13,177 nt of DNA from an uncultured Muribaculaceae bacterium (GCA_910586595.1 CAJUJB010000062.1:1-13177), one strand, 5' to 3'. Positions 1 to 6,786 are shown, numbered from the stretch's first letter. The notes: generated by a model from the sequence alone, not told the origin. Numbers and translations are program-made.

Positions 1-9
1 AAGGCATTT

Positions 10-291
10 CCGCCCAATCCGCGTCCTGCCGGACGCGCGGTTGCTGGCACTGTTTACCGGGCACACCTCCGCCTGCGGCTGCGGTGTACCCGGCTACTGG
101 AAATTGGCGTCCTTGCCGGACGCCTCCTTTGCGCTAAAGCAATCGGAGAGGAGACGCTGCTGAAAAATCAGACCGGCTGGCGTCCGGCCAGGACGCCGAT
201 CTTTAGTAGCCCCCTACGCCGGAGCTCCCGCGAAGGCGTGGGGGGTAAGCATGGGGTGGACGATGGCGTCTGAAAGACGCTGATTGGGTGT
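10..291. repeat. Long imperfect palindrome made of nested hairpins, copy A
   Basis: The left arm (11-123) is homologous to the reverse complement of the right arm (180-290), around a 56-nt spacer (124-179). The best-matching part is GCGTCCGGCCAGGACGCC at 180-197, which inversely matches 106-123 with one mismatch. Each arm contains its own smaller hairpins: 20-26 with 31-37 (TGCC loop), 57-67 with 83-93 (one mismatch), 210-220 with 235-245 (one G-T pair), and 266-271 with 275-280 (GAA loop). Corresponding hairpins in the two arms differ by paired changes that keep the stems. I see no protein that these bases plausibly encode. The design resembles paired REP/BIME-type intergenic repeats, but no REP-associated transposase is present in the window. 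The left edge may extend beyond position 1. The repeat structure is certain; its class is inferred. Confidence 0.8.
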
Positions 292-310
292 AAATGTCTT
301 GTAGACAATC

Positions 311-646
311 GTTTTCCACCCAATCCGCGTCCTGCCGGACGCGCGGTTGCTGGCGCTGTTTTCCGGGCACACCTCCGCCTGCGGCTGCGGTGTACCCGGC
401 TACTGGAAATTGGCGTCCTGGCCGGACGCATCCTTTGGGCCAAAGCTATCGGAGATCAGACCGACGGACACCTTCGCCCGGGGTGCTTTCCGCGCTTTCC
501 GTGTTTTCCACCACCTCCATGCGGAAAGCAGGAAAGCACCCCGAGGCAACGAACAATAGATCACACTGGCCGCAATGTGGCGGCAGGCCAGGACGCCGAT
601 CTTTAGTAGCCCTCCACACCGGAGCTCCCACGGAGGCGTGGCTGGG
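311..646. repeat. Second, interrupted copy (B) of the palindromic repeat
   Basis: Positions 311-455 align with 5-149 of copy A at a constant offset of 306, with only scattered substitutions. Positions 586-646 align with 186-245 at offset 400. Both arm hairpins of the left half are kept (326-332 with 337-343; 363-373 with 389-399). The right-arm hairpin (about 614-620 with 635-641) is weaker. Relative to copy A, the spacer has lost about 18 nt just after 455 and gained roughly 120 nt (464-585), which includes a separate large hairpin. The end of the right arm (the counterpart of 246-291) is missing and AT-rich sequence follows. The 18-mer at 412-429 is an exact inverted match to 180-197 in copy A, so the two copies could also pair with each other. 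Confidence 0.8.
479..543. repeat. Large 21-bp hairpin inside repeat copy B
   Basis: Positions 479-491 pair perfectly with 531-543 (13 bp). After a small asymmetric bulge (492-493 against 530), 494-501 pair with 522-529 (8 bp), leaving a 20-nt loop. Copy A has nothing comparable at the equivalent place, so this is an insertion or replacement in the spacer of copy B. There is no T-tract after the right arm, so a simple intrinsic terminator is unlikely. It could be a structured RNA segment, a small palindromic insertion or a protein-binding inverted repeat. Confidence 0.75.
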
Positions 647-711
647 TATTATCCGCCCTCTATTTAACATCCTTTAATCAAAAATTTCTAAAAAAGGAGG
701 GCAATTTTTCG

Positions 712-719
712 TACCTTTG
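712..719 (+). promoter_or_regulatory. Bacteroidetes-type -7 promoter element (TACCTTTG)
   Basis: TACCTTTG is an exact match to the TAnnTTTG -7 element recognised by the Bacteroidetes primary sigma factor. It lies in the AT-rich stretch after the palindromic repeats. No clear TTTG-like -33 element is visible 19-21 bp upstream, where the sequence is A-rich. Transcription would start near 725 and read into the three-gene operon beginning at 978, giving a leader of about 250 nt. Confidence 0.6.
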
Positions 720-977
720 CACTCAATTTTAAACGCCGAGGGTTTAAAAATAGATGTTTAAAAGTTAACTTATTATTTATTAGCCTTATCCTTCTCTTCT
801 CCGCTCCCCGCATTGTTGCGCCGGGCACCCCCTCCGCGAGGACAAAAAATATTTCTTCTCCCTCCAGGAGGCGAACAATATAAGTTTTCGGTTTGTTTCT
901 TACATGTGTTTTTAAACGCCTTTAACAGGAAGTCTATTCATCACATCCCGATTTAATTGCTCTAAACCCATACTTCT
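720..977 (+). other. Long untranslated leader of the 978-5949 operon
   Basis: There is no credible gene between the promoter and the start codon at 978. An AT-rich stem-loop (727-734 with 742-749, 7-nt loop) would lie at the extreme 5' end of the transcript. The 11-mer TTTTAAACGCC occurs at 727-737 and again at 910-920. CCGGGCACCCCCTCCGC at 821-837 resembles 57-72 of the upstream palindromic repeat and may be a worn fragment of it. CCTCCAGGAGG (861-871) is a short palindrome. I recognise no known riboswitch class and no terminator-like hairpin followed by a T run. Confidence 0.4.
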
Positions 978-1547
978 ATGAAATCTTCACCAACGCCGCA
1001 GCTAAGGAAGGCGTTTCTGAGTATCCTTCTGGTCATTGCCGCCATGATGTGCGCGCCTCAGATGCAGGCCCAACGTCTGGCCCTTAAGACCAACACAATC
1101 GACTGGCTGACCATGTCGCCCAACCTCACACTTGAGGCACGTCTGAGCTCACGTCTCTCGCTCCAGCTCGGTATTGTAGGAAACCCGACCCATATTTCCA
1201 TTGCAAATATCCAGACCACAAATTTCAGGGTTGAGCCCGAACTGCGATATTGGTTCAACCGCCCGATGGCCCGCCACTTCGTAGCACTCTCGGCCACTGC
1301 GGCAACCTTCAACCTCCGATTCAAAGACCGCCATTTTATCGGCGACGGCATTGCCGCCGGTTTCTCGTACGGCTACGCACTCGTGCTCAGCGACCACTGG
1401 AACATGGAGGCCGAGGTCGGAGTTGGTGTCGCCTCTCTCAGCGCAAAAGACTACCGGGGCAACAATCAGCCGGCATCGAAAAATTACTCTCATCTAAAGC
1501 CTGTACCCATCCGACTCGGGCTTTCATTCGCTTACATCTTTAAATAG
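978..1547 (+). CDS. DUF3575-type outer-membrane beta-barrel protein
   Basis: 189 aa. Residues 1-31 form a signal peptide (basic start, hydrophobic core about 12-24, probable cleavage after MQA at 31). The mature protein opens with LALKTNTIDWLTMSPNLTLE, close to the ALKTN..TPNLG.E start typical of DUF3575 proteins. It continues with VEPELRYWFNRP (about 87-98) and with alternating beta-strand patterns such as GDGIAAGFSYGYALVLSDHW and NMEAEVGVGVASL, and ends GLSFAYIFK. This pattern suggests a small barrel of about eight strands in the outer membrane. In Bacteroidales, DUF3575 genes often sit beside DUF3868/OmpA-like genes in fimbria-related clusters, and the next gene here carries an OmpA-like segment. 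It is the first gene of a three-gene operon, 11 bp from its neighbour and without a strong Shine-Dalgarno. The molecular function of the family is not established. Confidence 0.8.
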   Translation: MKSSPTPQLRKAFLSILLVIAAMMCAPQMQAQRLALKTNTIDWLTMSPNLTLEARLSSRLSLQLGIVGNPTHISIANIQTTNFRVEPELRYWFNRPMARHFVALSATAATFNLRFKDRHFIGDGIAAGFSYGYALVLSDHWNMEAEVGVGVASLSAKDYRGNNQPASKNYSHLKPVPIRLGLSFAYIFK

Positions 1548-1558
1548 ACAAGGACATC

Positions 1559-3661
1559 ATGAACCGCATAAGCTCATTACTTGCCGTTATTCCGGCAATA
1601 ATACTCTCGCTCGCCCTCGGGCAGCAGGCCTACGCCGGCGACATCAACGTCCGCGGCAAAGTTGTACAGCAGGGTAAGAACGAACCCCTGGAAGGCGTGG
1701 TGATTTTCGACGCCGAGACCGACCAGCTGCTCGGCACCACCAATGCCTTCGGTGAATACAGCGTAACAATCGATGAAAACGGCACACTCCTCTTCACCGT
1801 GCTTGCAAGCAAAGATCTCGAAGAACCCGTCAACGGTCGCCTCCAGATCGACGTGGCTCTCTTTCCCGACGCCCAGAGCCTCCGCGAGCTCGTAGTGACA
1901 GGCAAGAACCAGAATAAGGGCCTCGTGCTGCCTCCGGCCGACCTCATCCTCGAAGGCAACGAAATATCGCTTAAGACCCTCGCCAAGATACCCCACCAGT
2001 TCTTCTCGTCGGGCGTGCGTGTAATCTTCCAGCCCGCGATTTACAACGTGACACGCCGCACACTCCACTACCTAACTCCGGTAGTATTCGACGGCAAGCG
2101 CTACGACATCACCCAGCGCCGCATGCTCGACTGGCAGCCTGAACTCGACCCGCTCCACGACTTTGTGTCGGTGAAGAAGACAAGCCGCCGCATGGACGAC
2201 ACCGTATATATCGTCGACCGACTCTATGTCGATAGCCCCAAGGACGACTTCCTCTGCGTGGTGATGTCGTCGATGGAGAATTACAACCGCATCATATACA
2301 CCGACACAACCCAGATTGCACGCGGCACCAAGAATCCTCTGCGTTTCCTCACCTACAACCTCAACGGCGTGGTGATGACCGACGAGAAATACCTGCCGAA
2401 ACCTGAGGTTCAGCTCCGCGACACCAGCGGCGAGGTCAACCTCGTGTTCAGCCTCGGCAAGTCGAATCTCGATCTCGGACTGGGCAACAATGCCGCCGAG
2501 CTCGACAAGATGCTGGCTGAGTTCCGCACCATCCAGTCTGACCCCGACATGATGCTCAAGAGCTTCGCCATCACCGGTACAGCCTCTCCTGAAGGCACAT
2601 ATGCATCGAACATGAATCTGGCCAAACGACGCATGCAGTCGGCTCTCGAAGCCGTTACCCGCTCGATGCCCGACGGAATGCGACGCAATGCCACCATCCA
2701 CTCCGACGCATCGGTAGCTACGTGGGAACAGGTTGAAGAACTGCTCCGTGAAGACGGCCACATCGAAGAGGCCGACGCCGTACGGGCACAGATCGATCGC
2801 AATGCCGGCAGCATCGACCGCCAGTCGCGCGCCATGCGTTCGCTTCCCTTCTACAAGACTCTCCTGGCCGAGCAATACCTGCCCCGCCTCCGAAAGGTAG
2901 AATATCAGATCGTATCGTCGCGTTACCGTCCGCTGACCGAAGAAGAAATATCCGCCCTCTATCAGGCCAACTATAAAGAGCTCTCGAAGTATAACTTCTG
3001 GAAACTCTACAGCAACACCCCCGACACCGTGCTCCGCGAAGAGATAATGACACGCGCCGTCGAGGTTCACCCCGACTTCCTGGCAGCCGCCAACGACCTC
3101 ACAGCCCTCCAGATCGACCTGGAGAAGTCTGATGAAGCCGTACTCGAGCCATTCTTCGCCGACTGGAACAAAGTGAAGAAACTCCCCGAGGAAGCCCGCT
3201 ACAACATGGGCGTGGCCAGCATGGCCGGCAACCACTTCAGCTATGCCGACTCTCTTCTCTACGAACTCCCCGACACGCCCGAGTTCCACAAAGCCAAGAT
3301 CTACAGTGCCGCCCTCAACGGACGCTATACAACCGTGCTTCAGGAGATTGCTCAGGAATCGCCCTTCAATGAAGTGCTCCTGCTCCTCGCCCTGCAAGAC
3401 AACAACCGCGCATGGGAGAAAGCCCAGGGGCTCGGCGAATCAGCCGAAGAAGAATACGTGAAAGCCATTGCCGCCAACCGCATGGCAAACACCGATCTGA
3501 GCTACGCATACCTCTTCGTTGAGGCAAGCACACACCTGGCAAACGCCATACATCAAAAACCCGAACTCATCGACATCGCTCGAATCGACGGTGACATCTG
3601 CGACCTCCTCGACGATGACGGAAACCTGCCCGACGACGACTACGACGAAGGCTCTAACTGA
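1559..3661 (+). CDS. Exported multidomain protein: carboxypeptidase-regulatory-like, OmpA-like and helical repeat regions
   Basis: 700 aa. Residues 1-26 are a signal peptide (cleavage probably after AYA). Residues 29-115 look like a carboxypeptidase-D regulatory-like beta-sandwich (VRGKVV, PLEGVVIFD, GTTNAFGEYSV), ending LRELVVTGK, which resembles the junction before the plug of SusC-like TonB-dependent transporters; no TonB-dependent barrel follows. About 290-455 contains ITGTASPEGTYASNMNLAKRRMQ (334-360 region), the OmpA-like SPEG..yN..La..R signature found in DUF3868-type proteins, and LPRLRKVEYQI (441-451). About 475-665 is helix-rich and TPR-like. The tail (683-698) is strongly acidic. 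It lies 11 bp from both neighbours, so a shared complex at the outer membrane or peptidoglycan is plausible. A scaffold or assembly role is inferred. The OmpA-like segment has Ser where canonical peptidoglycan-binding OmpA domains have a key Asp, so peptidoglycan binding is uncertain. Confidence 0.8.
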   Translation: MNRISSLLAVIPAIILSLALGQQAYAGDINVRGKVVQQGKNEPLEGVVIFDAETDQLLGTTNAFGEYSVTIDENGTLLFTVLASKDLEEPVNGRLQIDVALFPDAQSLRELVVTGKNQNKGLVLPPADLILEGNEISLKTLAKIPHQFFSSGVRVIFQPAIYNVTRRTLHYLTPVVFDGKRYDITQRRMLDWQPELDPLHDFVSVKKTSRRMDDTVYIVDRLYVDSPKDDFLCVVMSSMENYNRIIYTDTTQIARGTKNPLRFLTYNLNGVVMTDEKYLPKPEVQLRDTSGEVNLVFSLGKSNLDLGLGNNAAELDKMLAEFRTIQSDPDMMLKSFAITGTASPEGTYASNMNLAKRRMQSALEAVTRSMPDGMRRNATIHSDASVATWEQVEELLREDGHIEEADAVRAQIDRNAGSIDRQSRAMRSLPFYKTLLAEQYLPRLRKVEYQIVSSRYRPLTEEEISALYQANYKELSKYNFWKLYSNTPDTVLREEIMTRAVEVHPDFLAAANDLTALQIDLEKSDEAVLEPFFADWNKVKKLPEEARYNMGVASMAGNHFSYADSLLYELPDTPEFHKAKIYSAALNGRYTTVLQEIAQESPFNEVLLLLALQDNNRAWEKAQGLGESAEEEYVKAIAANRMANTDLSYAYLFVEASTHLANAIHQKPELIDIARIDGDICDLLDDDGNLPDDDYDEGSN

Positions 3662-3672
3662 AGTATACCACA

Positions 3673-5949
3673 ATGAAGACAAGCATTATATCTCTCAGCC
3701 TTAAAGCCGCAGCAATCTTGCTGGCAGCCCTTTGCGCACCAGCCGCGCAGGCTAAGATGAGCAAAGCTCTCAACGACACCGCATCGACCGGCATGAACGC
3801 CCTCGACTACGTGCTGCAGCGCCCTCTCGGCAACCAGACCTTCGGCACCAAGCACTTCGGCGACCACCTCTTCATGAGCGGAGGCGCAGGTATTTCGGCC
3901 TACGGTGGCGCACCCACTTCGGGTTTCCGCCCCGGTGCCCGCGGCGAGTTCTCTATCGGCGACTGGGTCACTCCAGTACACGGATGGCGTGTCAACCTCT
4001 CGGCAGGAGCCCACTCCAAGAAGGCTGGCCAGCCATGGAAACTCTTCGGCTCCCTGTCGGCCGACTACCTGATGAACTTCTCGGCCCTGCTCCGCGGCTA
4101 CAACCCCTCGCGCAGAGTGGAAGTGATCGGTATCCTCGGCGCTGAATACCAGCGCGTGCGCTGCAACGGCGCATGGGGCAATGAGCTCGGCCTCCGTGCG
4201 GCCATCCAGACCCGCTTCAACGTGCAGTCGAATCTCTACCTCTATATCGAGCCTCGCCTGGCTCTTCTGGCAGGCACACGCTTCGTAGGCGACGGTCTGC
4301 GCCGCTTCCGTCCTGATTTCAGTTTCAACCTTGGTATGGGTTACCGTCTGCTCAGCAAAGCCGAGCGCATGGCCGCGTCAACACCCTTCCTCACCGATAT
4401 CGACGGACACCTCTTCTTCGGTGCAGGCGGTGGCATCTGGGCTTTCGCCCGTAAGGCGGCCTCTCAGTACCGCCATCCCTATGGCTTCGGCAGCTTCTTT
4501 GTAGGAAAATACTTCACCCCGACTGCCGGCTTGCGTGTAAAGGCCGAGTTCGGCCGCATCGGCAAAGTGCCGGCCACCGGAGCCAACCGATACCTCGCCA
4601 TGGGTGGACTCGACTTCGTCTGGAACCTTAACTCAGCATTCGGCGGCTACCAGCCCGACCAGGTATTCGACATGTCGTTCAACTTCGGCCCCGCCATCGC
4701 CTACACCAACCAGGCCGAGGCCAAGTTCTACCCCGGCGCAGAAGCCAGTCTCACGGCACTCTTCCGCGTATCGCCCAACTGGGGCATCTATATCGAGCCA
4801 GAGGCCAAGATTTTCACCCGTAAGTTCAACCGCCAGCTCAACAGCGGCGGCTACGGCCCCTTCCTCTCAGTCATGGCAGGTCTCCGCTATACCTTCGGCA
4901 ACTTCAAGTATGACCATGCCGACAGCTACAAAGAGTTCCTCAACGCCAACAACCACTCCCTCACCTTCGCCGTGGCTCCGGCCAAGCGCTGGCGCGGCAA
5001 CTACGGCAAAGGCTTCATGGCCCAGGCCGGTTTCGGAGGACGTTTCACCCCGATTTCGAGCTGGCGCGTGACAGCCGAAGGCGAGCTCTTCAGCCGCTCA
5101 CCCAACTACGTTAACCTCGCGCTCGGCGCCGACTATATGTTCAGCATCTCGACCTCGATGGCTGGCTTCAATCCCAACCGCGTATTCGACCTCTCGGGTG
5201 TGATCGGTGTCAATGGCGGCGTGGCCCACTATAAGGGCGGCCTCAACGGGCTCTTCGGCGGCCATATCGGTCTGCATGGCGCATTCCGCCTCTCCGATGC
5301 CCTCGACCTCTTCATCGAGCCTCAGCTCGTGGGCAACACCCTCTTAGGCAAGAGCTCTGTGGGCTGGACGCCCGAAGCCCGTGTGCTCGTCGGCCTCAAG
5401 TACAAACTTGGCGCCCCCACCAACCCCGGCAGCGAAGGCAATACCGTGCCTGCCGACACCCGCAACTTCGTGTCGATCGCAGGAGGCCCTTCGTTCTTCA
5501 GCGGTACATTCTTCAGCGCACCCCGCCGTGTGAGCGGATCTCTCGACGCATCTCTCGGCCGATGGTTCACCGAAGTATCCGGCGGACGTATAGGCGTGGC
5601 TTACGACATCATCTCGTCAGCCCGCAAGAACAACCGCCCGCACCTCACCACTCTCCATGCCGACTATATGCTCAACGTCACCTCGCTTATGGATCACAAT
5701 CCAGGCCGACGTTTCCACATCATCGGTATACTCGGTGCCGGCATCGGATTCAGCGACGCCAAGAATGCCAAATCAGGCCTCATGCTCGAGACTGGTGGCC
5801 AGTTCCGCTACAATCTCCCGGCCAACATCGACATCCATATCGAGCCAAACGTATCTTTCTGGGCAAACCGCGTAGCTCCCGGCTACCAGACACGCGCCCA
5901 CTTCGTATGCCTCGGACGAGTGATGGCCGGTCTGAGCTACCGCTTCTGA
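3673..5949 (+). CDS. Outer-membrane protein of four tandem beta-barrel-like repeats
   Basis: 758 aa. Residues 1-27 form a signal peptide (AQA cleavage). The rest is four homologous repeats of about 155-165 aa: roughly 65-227, 244-408, 427-579 and 597-758. Three markers recur at near-constant spacing: a D-[YF]-x-[MW] strand (131, 314, 487, 664), an NP turn (144, 500 and 676; QP at 327) and an IEP motif (192, 374, 548, 723). Each repeat ends in a G-x-x-Y-x-[FL] strand (GMGYRL, AGLRYTF, VGLKYKL, AGLSYRF) that resembles the C-terminal beta-signal read by the BAM complex; only the last one is at the true C-terminus. Each repeat is about the size of an eight-stranded barrel. The protein could be four linked barrels or one large barrel. 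It is last in the operon, 11 bp after its neighbour and followed by a terminator. I cannot assign a function. Confidence 0.8.
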   Translation: MKTSIISLSLKAAAILLAALCAPAAQAKMSKALNDTASTGMNALDYVLQRPLGNQTFGTKHFGDHLFMSGGAGISAYGGAPTSGFRPGARGEFSIGDWVTPVHGWRVNLSAGAHSKKAGQPWKLFGSLSADYLMNFSALLRGYNPSRRVEVIGILGAEYQRVRCNGAWGNELGLRAAIQTRFNVQSNLYLYIEPRLALLAGTRFVGDGLRRFRPDFSFNLGMGYRLLSKAERMAASTPFLTDIDGHLFFGAGGGIWAFARKAASQYRHPYGFGSFFVGKYFTPTAGLRVKAEFGRIGKVPATGANRYLAMGGLDFVWNLNSAFGGYQPDQVFDMSFNFGPAIAYTNQAEAKFYPGAEASLTALFRVSPNWGIYIEPEAKIFTRKFNRQLNSGGYGPFLSVMAGLRYTFGNFKYDHADSYKEFLNANNHSLTFAVAPAKRWRGNYGKGFMAQAGFGGRFTPISSWRVTAEGELFSRSPNYVNLALGADYMFSISTSMAGFNPNRVFDLSGVIGVNGGVAHYKGGLNGLFGGHIGLHGAFRLSDALDLFIEPQLVGNTLLGKSSVGWTPEARVLVGLKYKLGAPTNPGSEGNTVPADTRNFVSIAGGPSFFSGTFFSAPRRVSGSLDASLGRWFTEVSGGRIGVAYDIISSARKNNRPHLTTLHADYMLNVTSLMDHNPGRRFHIIGILGAGIGFSDAKNAKSGLMLETGGQFRYNLPANIDIHIEPNVSFWANRVAPGYQTRAHFVCLGRVMAGLSYRF

Positions 5950-5969
5950 TCCATCAGTTTACGCATATT

Positions 5970-6005
5970 ATCGGCGGCTGCCCTGCGCAGACCGCCGATT
6001 TTTTT
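5970..6005 (+). terminator. Intrinsic terminator closing the three-gene operon
   Basis: ATCGGCGG (5970-5977) pairs with CCGCCGAT (5992-5999) around a 14-nt loop. A run of seven T residues (5999-6005) follows. It lies 20 bp after the stop codon of the four-repeat barrel gene. Confidence 0.8.
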
Positions 6006-6052
6006 ATCTCCACGCACCGAACCTTCGTGCGGCATATGCTGTTTATTAGGCA

Positions 6053-6060
6053 TACGTTTC
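6053..6060 (+). promoter_or_regulatory. Possible -7 promoter element for the small barrel gene
   Basis: TACGTTTC matches TAnnTTTG except at the last base and sits 18 bp upstream of the start codon at 6079, after the preceding terminator. No convincing -33 element is visible. A promoter is expected in this gap because the upstream operon ends in a terminator, but the exact site is uncertain. Confidence 0.3.
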
Positions 6061-6078
6061 ATCAAATTTAACTTACTT

Positions 6079-6606
6079 ATGCTGAAAAAACTTTTCGCAG
6101 CCGCAATAGTCGGCCTTGCCTCAATACTCTCGATGAATGCACAAAAAGCCGAAGTTTCTCTCTCATACGGAGCTTACACCCAGATGGACGCAACCGACAT
6201 GAAAGATGGCTGGAGCCACGTAAACAATGCCTGGGGCGCCCTCAACCTCGGCGTCAACTTCAAGGTCGCTCCCAAAATCTGGATTGGCCCGTCATATACC
6301 TTCTCTTCAACCACAACCAAGGGTGGCCCCGAACACTCAAATATCGCCTACCACGCTGTGATGTTCAACGGCCGTTACCACTATTACTCCAACAGCATCG
6401 TCACCCTGTATGCCAAGCTCGGCCTCGGCGTTGAATTCAGCTACATGCAGCCCCGCCACGCCGACAACTACACCAAGGCCTACTGTGCCTTCCAGGTAGT
6501 TCCTGTTGGCGCCCAGGTCGACCTCTCTCGCGCTTGGGCTATGTATGCCGAAGCAGGCTTCGGTGCCCAGGGTCTTTTCCAGTTTGGCTTCAAATACCGT
6601 TTCTGA
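6079..6606 (+). CDS. Small outer-membrane beta-barrel protein
   Basis: 175 aa. A signal peptide covers residues 1-21 (LKK start, hydrophobic core, cleavage after NA before QKAEV). The mature part alternates polar and aromatic or hydrophobic residues in strand-length segments (VSLSYGAYTQ, LNLGVNFKV, IWIGPSYTFSS, MFNGRYHYYS, VTLYAKLGLGVEFSY, WAMYAEAGFGAQ). It ends in QFGFKYRF, a C-terminal beta-signal with a terminal Phe. Length and pattern fit an eight-stranded barrel of the OmpX/OmpW-like porin-family type. It stands alone between two terminators, so it is probably monocistronic. It shares the terminal YRF strand with the four-repeat protein upstream, but I see no strong overall similarity to a single repeat. 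Ligand and function are unknown. Confidence 0.8.
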   Translation: MLKKLFAAAIVGLASILSMNAQKAEVSLSYGAYTQMDATDMKDGWSHVNNAWGALNLGVNFKVAPKIWIGPSYTFSSTTTKGGPEHSNIAYHAVMFNGRYHYYSNSIVTLYAKLGLGVEFSYMQPRHADNYTKAYCAFQVVPVGAQVDLSRAWAMYAEAGFGAQGLFQFGFKYRF

Positions 6607-6645
6607 CCATTTCAATACCCTTTTTACCTATCTATACCTAAATTG

Positions 6646-6676
6646 GGGCGCACCTTGTCGTGAGGTGCGCCCTTTT
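6646..6676 (+). terminator. Intrinsic terminator after the small barrel gene
   Basis: GGGCGCACCT (6646-6655) pairs perfectly with AGGTGCGCCC (6663-6672) around a 7-nt loop, followed by TTTT (6673-6676). The short T run is suboptimal, but the 10-bp GC-rich stem placed 40 bp after the stop codon makes a terminator likely. Confidence 0.75.
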
Positions 6677-6755
6677 CATATCAAGGCCAAGCGATAATTT
6701 TAATTAAGTTGCGTTAAAAAGAATAAAATATATTTCCGGTCAATGGCGTAATTGC

Positions 6756-6763
6756 TAACTTAG
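6756..6763 (+). promoter_or_regulatory. Weak candidate -7 element upstream of the mechanosensitive channel gene
   Basis: TAACTTAG differs from TAnnTTTG at one position and lies 23 bp before the ATG at 6787, within an AT-rich stretch that starts after the preceding terminator. No clear -33 partner is visible. This is the best candidate in the gap, not a firm call. Confidence 0.2.
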
Positions 6764-6786
6764 AGTTTGAATAACAACGCCTTGCC

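Noticed and set aside
479..543. Intrinsic terminator for a gene upstream of the window
   Set aside because: The hairpin is followed by CCGAGGCAAC with no T run, and no gene end is visible to its left.
1..650. CRISPR array
   Set aside because: There are only two long copies with internal inverted symmetry and an uneven spacer, not short direct repeats separated by unique spacers of constant length.
168..677. Several open frames of 70-127 codons on both strands across the left repeats
   Set aside because: Their sequences are rich in Arg, Pro, Ser and Cys with no domain pattern, and they track the GC-rich palindromes, so they look like chance frames in repeat DNA.
754..768. A four-codon upstream open frame (ATG TTT AAA AGT TAA) in the operon leader
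   Set aside because: It is too short to judge, has no ribosome-binding site, and AT-rich leaders produce such frames by chance.
901..908. TACATGTG as a second -7 promoter element nearer the first operon gene
   Set aside because: It has one mismatch to TAnnTTTG, and the only TTTG nearby (892-895) is just 5 bp upstream, far from the expected 19-21 bp spacing.
2072..3397. A 441-codon open frame antisense to the second operon gene
   Set aside because: It lies entirely inside a well-supported gene. Its length reflects the strong codon bias of the sense strand, and the translation shows no domain or signal peptide.
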